From a virus: a stretch of DNA of 23,091 bases. A model generated the notes under the pieces. That model saw only the letters and a list, made by a program, of their open reading frames with translations, was not told the origin of the DNA and searched no databases. Where the stretch lies: IMG/VR virus record IMGVR_UViG_3300005436_000039, positions 1-23,091 of that record. The stretch is one strand, 5' to 3'. The position numbers and the translations under genes are program-made. Of this stretch, positions 1 through 5,854 are shown piece after piece (within the stretch, counting starts at the first letter, position 1; the number at the start of each line of letters is the position of its first letter).

Positions 1-141
1 TGGACGTGGCACGACGCTCATCACGAGCCCGCACGGTACGCCGTGTGCGTGATCTGCTGCAACGAGATGGAAGAGTGGTACGCTAAGGACCTGGAGGAAA
101 AGGCGGCAGTCTACAACCTTGCCGCTGAGCTGGGGCTCTAG
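1..141 (+). CDS. Hypothetical protein, C-terminal fragment
   Basis: The reading frame is open from the first base of the window to a TAG stop, giving the last 46 residues of a protein whose start lies upstream. It contains a cysteine cluster (CVICC) followed by a charged, probably helical tail rich in Glu, Lys and Ala. I do not recognise the family. A CxxC pair could bind a metal, but one cluster in a fragment is not enough to say so. The codon pattern and position just ahead of two other small rightward genes support a real gene. Function unknown. Confidence 0.5.
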   Translation, partial: WTWHDAHHEPARYAVCVICCNEMEEWYAKDLEEKAAVYNLAAELGL

Positions 142-154
142 TGTGATCATAGTG

Positions 155-175
155 AGGGACAGGCTTCCTGTCCCT
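155..175 (+). other. Perfect 9-bp hairpin between small genes
   Basis: AGGGACAGG and CCTGTCCCT form a perfect 9-bp stem with a 3-base loop (CTT) just after the stop of the first gene. No T-run follows, so a classical intrinsic terminator is doubtful. It may be an RNA-stability or processing hairpin ahead of the next gene. Confidence 0.4.
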
Positions 176-213
176 TGCCATGTCCACATTGGACTAGAGA
201 AAGAGGTAGGAGA

Positions 214-597
214 ATGTTCTACGAGTACGACCAGAACAATTCCGGTGGCAGCTTTGAGCTGACGGAAAACCTCGGCAAGCACGTGTGGATAGAGGCGGAC
301 AGCCAAGAGCTGGCGAACTACCGCGCGGTGCAGATCGGGATCTACTTCGACGGTGTCGAAAAGGGTTACGACTGCGAGTGCTGCGGGGACCGCTGGTACG
401 AGCCCTGGGGTTCGCGCCACGGCGCGGAGACTCTGGCCGAACTAGTCGAGCCTCACCGCGAGTTCCAGAAGCGCTGGCCTGCCCGTTGGGACGGCAACCG
501 CATCGGTGTCGTCCACTACAAGGACGGGAGACGTGCGAACGTCTGGTACGACGATGACACCTGGGACGCTCACGAGGTGAAGGAGTTGGAAGCGTGA
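214..597 (+). CDS. Small conserved phage protein (MFY..QNNSGG type)
   Basis: A 127-residue protein starting at the ATG preceded by GTAGGAGA. An in-frame ATG at 175 has no ribosome site and adds an unlikely arginine-rich leader. The N-terminus MFYEYDQNNSGGSF, the IEADS..ANYRAVQIGIYFDG stretch and the DCECCGDRW motif match, from memory, a small protein widespread in Streptomyces-type phages (possibly DUF7296; not checked). The CxCC cluster may bind metal. Function is not known for that family as far as I know. The stop overlaps the GTG of the next gene, indicating translational coupling. Confidence 0.75.
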   Translation: MFYEYDQNNSGGSFELTENLGKHVWIEADSQELANYRAVQIGIYFDGVEKGYDCECCGDRWYEPWGSRHGAETLAELVEPHREFQKRWPARWDGNRIGVVHYKDGRRANVWYDDDTWDAHEVKELEA

Positions 598-743
598 CGC
601 ACACAACCACGGTCAACTCCAAGGTTGAGGACGGGATGACGAAGTACTACGCCGTGTGCTCTTGCGGCTGGTTTTCCCTCAACTACAACAACAGCTATTA
701 CGCTGAGCTGGCCGGGAACCTGCATGAGGGTGACTTCGCCTAA
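594..743 (+). CDS. Small hypothetical protein with CSCGW motif
   Basis: A 49-residue ORF starting at a GTG that overlaps the previous stop by 4 bases (GTGA). The central segment YYAVCSCGWFSLNYNN has a CxCGW motif of the kind seen in small zinc-ribbon-like phage proteins, but only two cysteines are present, so metal binding would need a partner or a dimer. It is the last gene of the rightward unit and ends 11 bases before the terminator hairpin. Function unknown. Confidence 0.6.
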   Translation: MTHTTTVNSKVEDGMTKYYAVCSCGWFSLNYNNSYYAELAGNLHEGDFA

Positions 744-753
744 ACGCAGAAAA

Positions 754-773
754 GCCCCCTCTCACGAGGGGGC
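754..773. terminator. Bidirectional intrinsic terminator between convergent units
   Basis: GCCCCCTC and GAGGGGGC form an 8-bp GC-rich stem with a TCAC loop. Read leftward it is followed by CTTTTC, and read rightward it is preceded by AAAA, so it best terminates the leftward replication operon but can serve both. It lies in the 34-base gap between the two convergent units. Confidence 0.75.
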
Positions 774-777
774 AATC

Positions 778-1071
778 CTACGGGACGTATAGTCCTGCTG
801 GTGTCTGGTTGTCCATATAGGATTCCCAGGCATTGGCAAGTGTATACGTCAGCTCTAGAGCCTCCTCATAGGAGGCCATGAGCCTAGGAACGAGACTTAC
901 AACGGTGTCCCAAGCCCATTCAAGCTTAGGGTTCGCCTCAAAACCGTCTGGATTCTCCAGCCTCTCCGACCAGATGCGGAGCTTTCTCAGGAAGCTGATG
1001 GCTTCCGCTAGCTCTGCCTTGTCATTGATCAGTTCGAAGGTAGGAGAATGATCAGTAGTCAGGGTCATCAT
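778..1071 (-). CDS. Hypothetical protein, last gene of replication operon
   Basis: A 97-residue, mostly acidic and helical protein with no motif I recognise. It contains a long helical stretch (ELAEAISFLRKLRIWSERL) and a second one in the C-terminal half. The start is one of two adjacent ATGs (1071 or 1068). No good ribosome site precedes them, and the start overlaps the end of the upstream gene by 20 bases, so translation is probably coupled. The stop lies 4 bases before the terminator, making this the distal gene of the leftward unit. Function unknown. Confidence 0.6.
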   Translation of the reverse strand: MMTLTTDHSPTFELINDKAELAEAISFLRKLRIWSERLENPDGFEANPKLEWAWDTVVSLVPRLMASYEEALELTYTLANAWESYMDNQTPAGLYVP

Positions 1072-1438
1072 ACATGCACTTTTCGTCTAGATCGGCGAGC
1101 TCCTGAATCACTTCCGGCATGCTCCATGGCGATAGTTCCTTGACCATCTCGGCCACGATCCCGTGAGCGCAGCGGATGTAAGCATGGACAACCCACGAAT
1201 CGTCGCGGGTGTACTCACTGTAGCATCCACAGGACCACTCATGATTCGGGATAGCATAGATCTTTGGTCCGCAGTGGAGAATGTGCTCAACTGTCGCACC
1301 CTTGATCTTGTTCGCCATATGGCCCAGCGTGTTGATCTGGGGAATACCCCTGATGTTATTATAATGTCGTACCTGTTCCTCAAGCCATTCAGGAGCCTTC
1401 TCCTGAGCCCACGCTAGCAGCAATTCATCTGCATTCAT
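1052..1438 (-). CDS. Hypothetical Cys/His-containing protein
   Basis: A 128-residue protein. The ATG at 1438 overlaps the stop of the upstream small gene as ATGA and has GGGAAG 5 bases before it, so I prefer it over the upstream in-frame ATG at 1450. The middle contains HCGPKIY, HEWSCGCYSEY and IRCAHG, giving several Cys and His residues that could form a zinc site. The N-terminus (ADELLLAWAQEKAPEWLEEQ) resembles small phage proteins of unknown role that begin with a short helix. I cannot assign a function. Confidence 0.65.
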   Translation of the reverse strand: MNADELLLAWAQEKAPEWLEEQVRHYNNIRGIPQINTLGHMANKIKGATVEHILHCGPKIYAIPNHEWSCGCYSEYTRDDSWVVHAYIRCAHGIVAEMVKELSPWSMPEVIQELADLDEKCMYDDPDY

Positions 1439-1575
1439 GAAACTTCCCATCCATTCACATTTGCTAGGCCGTCCATAAGGCCAATCAAATCCTCAGCATC
1501 ACGCTGAGGAATGGACTCTCCGTCGATTGCATATCGACGCATGAGAAGTGCAATCAGCATTTCGTGGTCACTCAT
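1435..1575 (-). CDS. Small hypothetical protein (46 aa)
   Basis: Found by reading the gap between larger ORFs. It starts at ATG 1575, overlapping the upstream stop by 8 bases, and its TGA overlaps the next ATG (ATGA). The protein starts MSDHEMLIALLMRRYAIDG and continues with a helical segment (DAEDLIGLMDGLAN). The tight coupling on both sides is the main evidence that it is real. No known domain. Function unknown. Confidence 0.6.
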   Translation of the reverse strand: MSDHEMLIALLMRRYAIDGESIPQRDAEDLIGLMDGLANVNGWEVS

Positions 1576-1849
1576 GAGGCGACTCCAGCATGTCTGGAGT
1601 GAGCACAGTCACGTTGCTCTTGAGCACACGTGCATGGTTGGCATAGCCTCCGCTGTGCTCGATGAGGTCAACAATGATCCATACGTTGCCGTATGTGTAC
1701 CCATTTGGGGTAGTTTTCTGCTCGCTGGCGTCCACCTTACGGACGGTACCAATCCCCCTCTTCGGGGTGTAGCCCTTGCTGAGCGGGTGCGTAAGCACCC
1801 TGACTCCGGGCTCGATTGGCGTTCCTCGCCAATCCTTAAATCCATCCAC
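1568..1849 (-). CDS. Small SH3/KOW-like hypothetical protein
   Basis: About 93 residues from GTG 1849, starting (M)DGFKDWRGTPIEPGVRV. An ATG at 1873 would add eight residues. The open frame reaches 1954, but that upper part is explained by the overlapping 51-residue gene in another frame. The pattern W-x-G-T-P-I-x-P-G-V followed by GIGTVRKVD, GNVWIIVDL and ARVLKSNVTVLTP suggests an all-beta SH3-like barrel as in several small phage proteins; this is a fold guess from the pattern of Gly and hydrophobic residues. Function unknown. Confidence 0.6.
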   Translation of the reverse strand: MDGFKDWRGTPIEPGVRVLTHPLSKGYTPKRGIGTVRKVDASEQKTTPNGYTYGNVWIIVDLIEHSGGYANHARVLKSNVTVLTPDMLESPHE

Positions 1850-1991
1850 CGGTGAGCAGCCTTTCGATGTCATAGAGTAGGAATCTTTTCCACTTCGCGA
1901 TGTACCAATCATCGCAATTGTACTTGACAGCACGAACCAGGTTATGCACTTCATGATGCAATCTTTCTTCGTGCTTATCCAGATCTATCAC
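1836..1991 (-). CDS. Small hypothetical protein (51 aa)
   Basis: Found by hand. The GTG at 1991 overlaps the TGA of the sigma-like gene (GTGA) and has GGAG four bases upstream. The product is charged and helical: MIDLDKHEERLHHEVHNLVR, then a segment with AVKYNCDDWYIAKWKRFLL, ending TGGWI. Its composition looks more protein-like than the competing frame over the same bases. It overlaps the start of the next gene by 14 bases. Function unknown. Confidence 0.6.
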   Translation of the reverse strand: MIDLDKHEERLHHEVHNLVRAVKYNCDDWYIAKWKRFLLYDIERLLTGGWI

Positions 1992-2620
1992 CCTTCTCCA
2001 TCCCAGACTTGTCGGGTCTCTGCGAGAGCGGCTGCATTACTAGAACGGTGCGGCCTTCTAGGCGACGGATTCTCGCCTCCCAAAAGCTCTTGTAGACGCC
2101 TAAGCACGCGGTCCACGCGACCACGAGCGGCACCGACAGTAAGGGAAAGATGAGCAGCCACATTAGCGTATCCTGCCTCCTCTTCGGGGTCCCCATGGAA
2201 TGCCCACCAGACCAGTTGCCACTCGGCCCCTGACAGGCTCTCCAGAGCCCGGGTGATGTCCATGAAGGCGTCGGACTCTGTGTAGCTCTCCGGAGTCTCC
2301 AGACCCTCTAGAACCAGCGGGAGTACCCGCCGTAGAGTCTTGAGGCTGTAGAAGTAGAGATCTTCCGTGCGGTATCCCAGAGCAGAAGCTTTCTGCTTCT
2401 GGCCGTACAGTGAGCAAGCCTTGTAGACCATGCCGTAGAGACGCTTGACGTCTCCCTCGTCCACATGGCGCTGATACTTGCGAGGGTGCTCTAGCGTGGC
2501 CAGATGGCCTTGTTGGACCATGTCCTCAACCGGCACGTAGCCATAGAACGAGCTGGCTGCCTTGCGGGCAGCCGAGCTAATCGTCCTAGCGACTCTATCC
2601 GGTGACAGTGGTTCCGGCAA
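1988..2620 (-). CDS. Sigma-70-like / helix-turn-helix transcription factor
   Basis: About 210 residues if the TTG at 2620 is the start. The frame is open to 2839, but that part overlaps the exonuclease gene and looks like out-of-frame sequence. The N-terminal part has a sigma region-2-like pattern: DRVARTISSAARKAASSF, then VEDMVQQGHLATLEHP, resembling the (D)DLVQEG.L signature. The C-terminal part (about residues 130-175) has LSGAEWQLVWWAFHG, then GYANVAAHLSLTVGAARGRV and DRVLRRLQELL, a region-4-like helix-turn-helix. By family it would redirect RNA polymerase or bind promoter DNA, perhaps for late genes. The start is uncertain: no ATG or GTG lies just upstream, and the next ATG would delete the region-2-like part. 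Confidence 0.6.
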   Translation of the reverse strand: MPEPLSPDRVARTISSAARKAASSFYGYVPVEDMVQQGHLATLEHPRKYQRHVDEGDVKRLYGMVYKACSLYGQKQKASALGYRTEDLYFYSLKTLRRVLPLVLEGLETPESYTESDAFMDITRALESLSGAEWQLVWWAFHGDPEEEAGYANVAAHLSLTVGAARGRVDRVLRRLQELLGGENPSPRRPHRSSNAAALAETRQVWDGEG

Positions 2621-3344
2621 AGCTTCGGGTGTCTCGGAACCAGGAGCGACAGTCGTTACACTGGTACTGCTGGTATACTCTAGTGTTGGCAACCTTGAAT
2701 CCTTCCTTGTGGTAGCTCGTAGAAGCGCAGCGCGGGCATGCGATGCCAACCCTGTCATCCTCGTACAGCAACACGTTAGGATGTCCTGGGATCCACGGCA
2801 GTAGCTTGTCGTAGAGCTGTTCTGTGGTGACAACGTCACCCTTGTTGTACTCGGTCATCTTCTCCCAAGCGTCCGGGTCGCCGGACATACACTTGGTCCA
2901 AAGATCAAAGCCTTCGTGCTGAACCTTACCGTGGCCGAGATACTTCTGGGCCACGTACTCAAGACTGTTCTTAACCTCTCCGAAAGTCTTGCGGATGACC
3001 GTATAGAGGTCAACCTGCTGATACGGGCTCGGAGGCCCTAGACCGGCTTCAAGGAATGCGCTGTTCAATCGTGGGATATCGTACTTCTTACCGTTGTACG
3101 TGACAACGACATCAGCATCGTCGATGGCGTACCACAGCCTTTGCAGGCTGTCGCTCTCCTCAGCGGTGCGGTAGCGTTCGGCTCTGCCGAAGCGCACCAA
3201 GTCGTCGCCGTGCCACTTCCACGCGAAACATAGAAGGTGACCAGCCTCAACGATCTGGTTTACCGCTGTAGTGTCGTTGCCGTAGAGCTGCCATCGGTAC
3301 GCCTTCGTAGGCGCCGACTCGATGTCCAGCGTTAGGATCTTCAC
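2595..3344 (-). CDS. DnaQ-like 3'-5' exonuclease with C-terminal zinc ribbon
   Basis: A 249-residue protein with the DEDD exonuclease signature: D7-x-E9 in LTLDIESAP, VVTYNGKKYDIPRLN (motif II, about residues 79-93), and YNKGDVVTTEQL (motif III, about residue 168). It resembles RNase H-like predicted exonucleases (YprB/RNase_H_2 type). The C-terminus adds a zinc ribbon, CPRC and CNDC about 28 residues apart. The GTG start at 3344 overlaps the upstream TGA (GTGA) and has GAGG seven bases before it. The phage polymerase has its own exonuclease domain, so this second exonuclease probably acts in recombination, repair or RNA/DNA end trimming. Its 3' end overlaps the sigma-like gene. Confidence 0.8.
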   Translation of the reverse strand: MKILTLDIESAPTKAYRWQLYGNDTTAVNQIVEAGHLLCFAWKWHGDDLVRFGRAERYRTAEESDSLQRLWYAIDDADVVVTYNGKKYDIPRLNSAFLEAGLGPPSPYQQVDLYTVIRKTFGEVKNSLEYVAQKYLGHGKVQHEGFDLWTKCMSGDPDAWEKMTEYNKGDVVTTEQLYDKLLPWIPGHPNVLLYEDDRVGIACPRCASTSYHKEGFKVANTRVYQQYQCNDCRSWFRDTRSFAGTTVTG

Positions 3345-3511
3345 CTAAACACCTCGGGTTCCGCATTGTCGTTTCTAATGCGCCGCTTGACCCAAGCACG
3401 CGCACCCCTTCGGGTGAAACACCAAGTGAGACAAACTGTGTAGGGTTCGTTCTCAGGGAGTCCTGAAAAGACTGCGAAACCACCACTTGAGGGCTTGATA
3501 TAGTAGCTCAC
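3341..3511 (-). CDS. Small basic hypothetical protein (56 aa)
   Basis: Found by hand in an apparent gap. The GTG at 3511 overlaps the upstream stop (GTGA), and its own TGA overlaps the GTG of the exonuclease (GTGA), so the coupling is exact on both sides. The protein runs MSYYIKPSSGGFAVFSGLPE, then YTVCLTWCFTRRGARAWVKR, with a strongly basic second half. Many phages carry short proteins of this form (YxIxxxxxGFxVxxxxxxE); no function is known to me. It removes the only gap in this part of the operon. Confidence 0.65.
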   Translation of the reverse strand: MSYYIKPSSGGFAVFSGLPENEPYTVCLTWCFTRRGARAWVKRRIRNDNAEPEVFR

Positions 3512-3768
3512 TTGATCCCCAAATTCTTCTCCAGCCGGTCAACGTGGCGCTGTCGGGCTGCCTCGTTCTTCTCCTGTCGAGAAATGACACGGCCTCCGGG
3601 GTGGTTCTCCCACATCTCGTGTTCGGCGAAAGACCGAACGTTGTACCAGATGCTATAGCGGGTCTCCCCGTAGCTCTCATACTCAATGTACCAGATGCCA
3701 AGGCCGCAAGCCTTAGCGGCTCTCCAGAGGATCAGAACGCTGGCTACCAAACACGCCAAGACTACCAT
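3508..3768 (-). CDS. Small membrane-anchored hypothetical protein
   Basis: An 86-residue protein with a hydrophobic N-terminus (MVVLACLVASVLILWRAAKA) that should form one membrane helix or an uncleaved signal anchor. A polar, charged tail follows, ending in a helical basic segment (RQEKNEAARQRHVDRLEKNL). The ATG overlaps the end of the upstream gene by 7 bases (ATGGTAG). Such early membrane microproteins can act in superinfection exclusion or host takeover, but nothing in the sequence proves this. Confidence 0.6.
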   Translation of the reverse strand: MVVLACLVASVLILWRAAKACGLGIWYIEYESYGETRYSIWYNVRSFAEHEMWENHPGGRVISRQEKNEAARQRHVDRLEKNLGIK

Positions 3769-4175
3769 GCGCTTGTGGTCCCCTTCCCGATCGTACGGAG
3801 CTCAAGGCTCTCGTAGTTGTCATCCTCACGGTCGAACCAGTTCGCGTTAGCGAGCACCTTGGCAGCCTTGGCTGCCAGGGCTTGACGAGACTCCTCTTCC
3901 GTGATAGGCTTCTTCTGCTGAAGCTCTGCAAGCTCCTCAGCGTCTACCGTACGGACAGTCTCGATCATTGGGACACCGTCCCAGCGGTTCTTCTCCAGAT
4001 CCCAGTCAGCGCGGTCCCAAAGGGCCGAAGCAACTTCCTGAAGCATGTTACAGATCGTGTTGTTCTGCTGACGTGGCTTCACTGTCCACGTGGTGGTCTT
4101 ATCTCCGTCAGTTACGCGGAGCAGGAGGGAGCCCCCGTCAAGAGGCTCCCAACTGAACTTAGGCTTGGGCATCAT
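3762..4175 (-). CDS. Hypothetical protein with long C-terminal helix
   Basis: A 137-residue protein starting MMPKPKFSWEPLDGGSLLLR (either of two adjacent ATGs; GGAG lies just upstream). The N-terminal half looks like a beta domain (SLLLRVTDGDKTTTWTVKPR), then a helical part rich in Glu, Ala and Lys (ELAELQQKKPITEEESRQAL), ending in a short conserved-looking tail. The start overlaps the upstream gene by 17 bases. A promoter-like sequence lies inside that upstream gene and may boost this one. I do not recognise the family. Confidence 0.6.
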   Translation of the reverse strand: MMPKPKFSWEPLDGGSLLLRVTDGDKTTTWTVKPRQQNNTICNMLQEVASALWDRADWDLEKNRWDGVPMIETVRTVDAEELAELQQKKPITEEESRQALAAKAAKVLANANWFDREDDNYESLELRTIGKGTTSAW

Positions 4176-4362
4176 GCTCCATCTGCACTAGGTCCCAGGC
4201 GATTTCAGCGTAGCCGATATCCGGCTCGCTGAGCCATAGGCGGGCCTGCGCCATCCACTGGTTCTTGTTACCGTGGTAGGCTGCGAAACCATCTCTAGCC
4301 CTAGCGTACCACAGTCCCCCTGGACTGTCAAGGGGGAAATCATCCTCAAGCAAGGATGTCAT
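4159..4362 (-). CDS. Small hypothetical protein (67 aa)
   Basis: The ATG at 4362 has GAGAGGA eight bases upstream; the longer ATG at 4380 has no ribosome site. The product begins MTSLLEDDFPLDSPGGLWYA and is Trp- and acid-rich, with an amphipathic C-terminus (GYAEIAWDLVQMEHDAQA). It overlaps the end of the TOPRIM gene by 17 bases and the next gene by 17 bases. The coding sequence contains the TTGACA-N17-TACGCT promoter-like element. Function unknown. Confidence 0.55.
   Translation of the reverse strand: MTSLLEDDFPLDSPGGLWYARARDGFAAYHGNKNQWMAQARLWLSEPDIGYAEIAWDLVQMEHDAQA
4303..4331 (-). promoter_or_regulatory. Promoter-like element, intragenic, with spacer dyad
   Basis: CTTGACA, a 17-base spacer ending TGG, then TACGCT (leftward). 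It fits the host-type -35/-10 consensus with an extended TGn. ACAGTCC and GGACTGT form an inverted repeat over the -35 and spacer, a possible operator. It lies inside the 67-residue gene, co-directional with it. Confidence 0.45.
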
Positions 4363-4990
4363 GAAAGTAGTCCTCTCCATACAGGAGGAACGAGCTGTTT
4401 ACGTCCTCCTTTTCGTCCATCTGCGCGATTTCGACCGAGCGCGGGAAGAGCCCCGACCACGTCGTGGCAAAGCCTGCACCAGCGTTATCTCCATCGGCGA
4501 AGACAACAATTCTGTTGAAGTCCTCGAAGAGGCGACGGTAGTGCGGCTTCCAAGTTCCGGATCCCGGAAAACCAACAGTGGGATAGCCCAGTTGACGGAG
4601 AATGAGACGGTCCATTTCTCCCTCAGTGACGCAAATTGCGGAGCCCGCGTCGATAAGGTCCTCAACACCATAGATCCGAGAGCGCTGGCCAGTTCGGGTG
4701 AGGTACTTACCACATCCCTCTGCCTTGCAATCGTGGTCCCGAATGCATCGGTAACGGAGATCGACAACTCCAGACCGTGTGATGTAGGGGATGCTGAGAT
4801 AATTACCTGCTGTTGCAAGGTTCGGCCACTCTTCTAGCTGTTCATCGACTACGCCGAGGCGAGCCATATCGGCTGTTTCCTCGGTAATTCCTCGCCCCAC
4901 CAGATAGTCGGCTGCCGCCTCTAGATTGGCGTGGAACCTCTCCGTCTGGTTCTCCAGCGAGCTCCTTTGCAAGGGCGTAAGCTTCTGCAA
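4346..4990 (-). CDS. DNA primase, TOPRIM catalytic part
   Basis: A 214-residue protein from a TTG with GGGAGG eight bases upstream. The N-terminal helical linker RFHANLEAAADYLVGRGITE is typical of DnaG/phage primases ahead of the TOPRIM fold. The TOPRIM motifs are AICVTEGEMDRLIL (the conserved Glu) and IVVFADGDNAG (the DxD metal site). CKAEGCGKYL may bind zinc. It should synthesise RNA primers with the DnaB-like ATPase encoded upstream. The zinc-binding domain is in a separate overlapping ORF (4842-5210) in another frame. A +1 shift would join them, but the TTG with a good ribosome site also allows separate translation. Confidence 0.8.
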   Translation of the reverse strand: MQKLTPLQRSSLENQTERFHANLEAAADYLVGRGITEETADMARLGVVDEQLEEWPNLATAGNYLSIPYITRSGVVDLRYRCIRDHDCKAEGCGKYLTRTGQRSRIYGVEDLIDAGSAICVTEGEMDRLILRQLGYPTVGFPGSGTWKPHYRRLFEDFNRIVVFADGDNAGAGFATTWSGLFPRSVEIAQMDEKEDVNSSFLLYGEDYFHDILA

Positions 4991-5210
4991 AGTCCATACC
5001 TCCCTGCCTTACTAGAAGGCCCACGGCGTCCCCACGGACGCCACATTCACCAGACATGCACTTGAAATAGTAGTCGTTGTGCCACGCCGAAGGATTCTCA
5101 TCGGTGTGGAAGGGGCATCTCATCTTGGACCTGTTGGCGTCCACTCTTGCGTTGAAATGCCCCTCTAGCACGGGAATGATCTTAAAGCGGGCCTCCTGGC
5201 CCTCAGGCAC
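4842..5210 (-). CDS. DNA primase, CHC2-type zinc-finger part
   Basis: A 122-residue ORF from GTG 5210 (GAGG upstream, overlapping the previous stop). The motif MRCPFHTDENPSAWHNDY followed by FKCMSGECGVRGD gives Cys32, His35, Cys50 and Cys55, the template-binding zinc ribbon of DnaG-type primases. DFAEAYALAKELAG follows as expected. After that the frame degenerates to an Arg/Ser/Gly-rich tail (SRGGSRLSGGARN) while the TOPRIM continues in the overlapping frame. The tail may be real, or the primase may be made by frameshifting. Split primases in two overlapping ORFs are known from other actinophages. Confidence 0.75.
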   Translation of the reverse strand: MPEGQEARFKIIPVLEGHFNARVDANRSKMRCPFHTDENPSAWHNDYYFKCMSGECGVRGDAVGLLVRQGGMDFAEAYALAKELAGEPDGEVPRQSRGGSRLSGGARNYRGNSRYGSPRRSR

Positions 5211-5499
5211 TTACAACCTCGTTGACGTGCATGGTAACGTAGGTAGAAGCGTTGTTAAGGTAGCGCAGCCACACACGGTCCTTGTCTCGGGCCACAACCA
5301 CGTAGCGGAGACCACTCTGCTTGACCATGACGTAGTCGCCCTTCTGAGGGTCGAACTTCTTAGTCAGGATGACCCTGACGTCATACTGGCTGCTGGACAG
5401 CCACAGGGTGTCCTTGTCTTCCTGTCGGATGGCCCAATCGCCATCCTCATCGAGCTCAACCATCTCAGGGTTGATAAACTCGTAAATGGACTCATTCAT
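5203..5499 (-). CDS. Hypothetical protein
   Basis: 98 residues from the ATG at 5499, which has CGGAG ahead of it and overlaps the upstream stop by 8 bases. The open frame extends to 5541, but that part has no ribosome site. The protein starts MNESIYEFINPEMVELDEDG and has an acidic N-terminus, then a beta-rich body (KGDYVMVKQSGLRYVVVAR). It could be an SH3/KOW-like small fold. Placement between the resolvase-like gene and the primase suggests a replication role, but no motif proves it. Confidence 0.6.
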   Translation of the reverse strand: MNESIYEFINPEMVELDEDGDWAIRQEDKDTLWLSSSQYDVRVILTKKFDPQKGDYVMVKQSGLRYVVVARDKDRVWLRYLNNASTYVTMHVNEVVSA

Positions 5500-5854
5500 T
5501 GTTTTCTCCGCTGATAAAGTCCTCAAGGTACATGACCACAAAGGACTTGCTGATGCTGTGGTTGGGGTTTTTGATCACCAGGATCGGCACTGGCGCGGAA
5601 TCGAGATTTCTCGCCTTCCGGTAAGCCTCGGACTCTCTTCGGGCTTCGTCGAGCCACGCTCTAAGGTTGAGAGACGACTTTGCATCTCGTCGAGCTTTGA
5701 GCTCAGCGACAAATTCTCCTCCACCAAGTACGAGATCACCTTCGTCAAGTGATCCAGCGCGCGCCAAGCGTTCGACAGCAACCGAGGACTCTCGTAGATA
5801 TCCCATCGTGTCTGTCTCAAACTTGCTTCCAACTCTTCTGGCGTCACTTGTCAT
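5492..5854 (-). CDS. PD-(D/E)XK nuclease, Holliday-junction-resolvase-like
   Basis: A 120-residue protein with the compact resolvase pattern: GSKFETDTMGYLR with Glu13, then DEGDLVLGG with Asp40, and FVAELKARRD with Glu51-x-Lys53 (the E-x-K of PD-(D/E)XK enzymes), followed by a helix (LRAWLDEARRESEAY) typical of Hjc-like phage enzymes. It would cleave branched DNA during replication and recombination. The ATG overlaps the stop of the ATPase gene (CTATGA), with GAGGAG two bases before it. Size matches small Hjc/RecU-like proteins. Restriction-like nucleases share the fold, so the exact substrate is an inference. Confidence 0.75.
   Translation of the reverse strand: MTSDARRVGSKFETDTMGYLRESSVAVERLARAGSLDEGDLVLGGGEFVAELKARRDAKSSLNLRAWLDEARRESEAYRKARNLDSAPVPILVIKNPNHSISKSFVVMYLEDFISGENNE

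Noticed and set aside
175-213. Upstream ATG extension of the 127-residue protein
   Set aside because: No ribosome site; the family start MFYEYDQNN is preceded by GGAG.
194-622. 142-codon leftward ORF opposite the small rightward genes
   Set aside because: Arg/Ser-rich antisense shadow without a ribosome site.
1850-1954. N-terminal extension of the SH3-like ORF
   Set aside because: The same bases encode the 51-residue gene with better coupling and composition.
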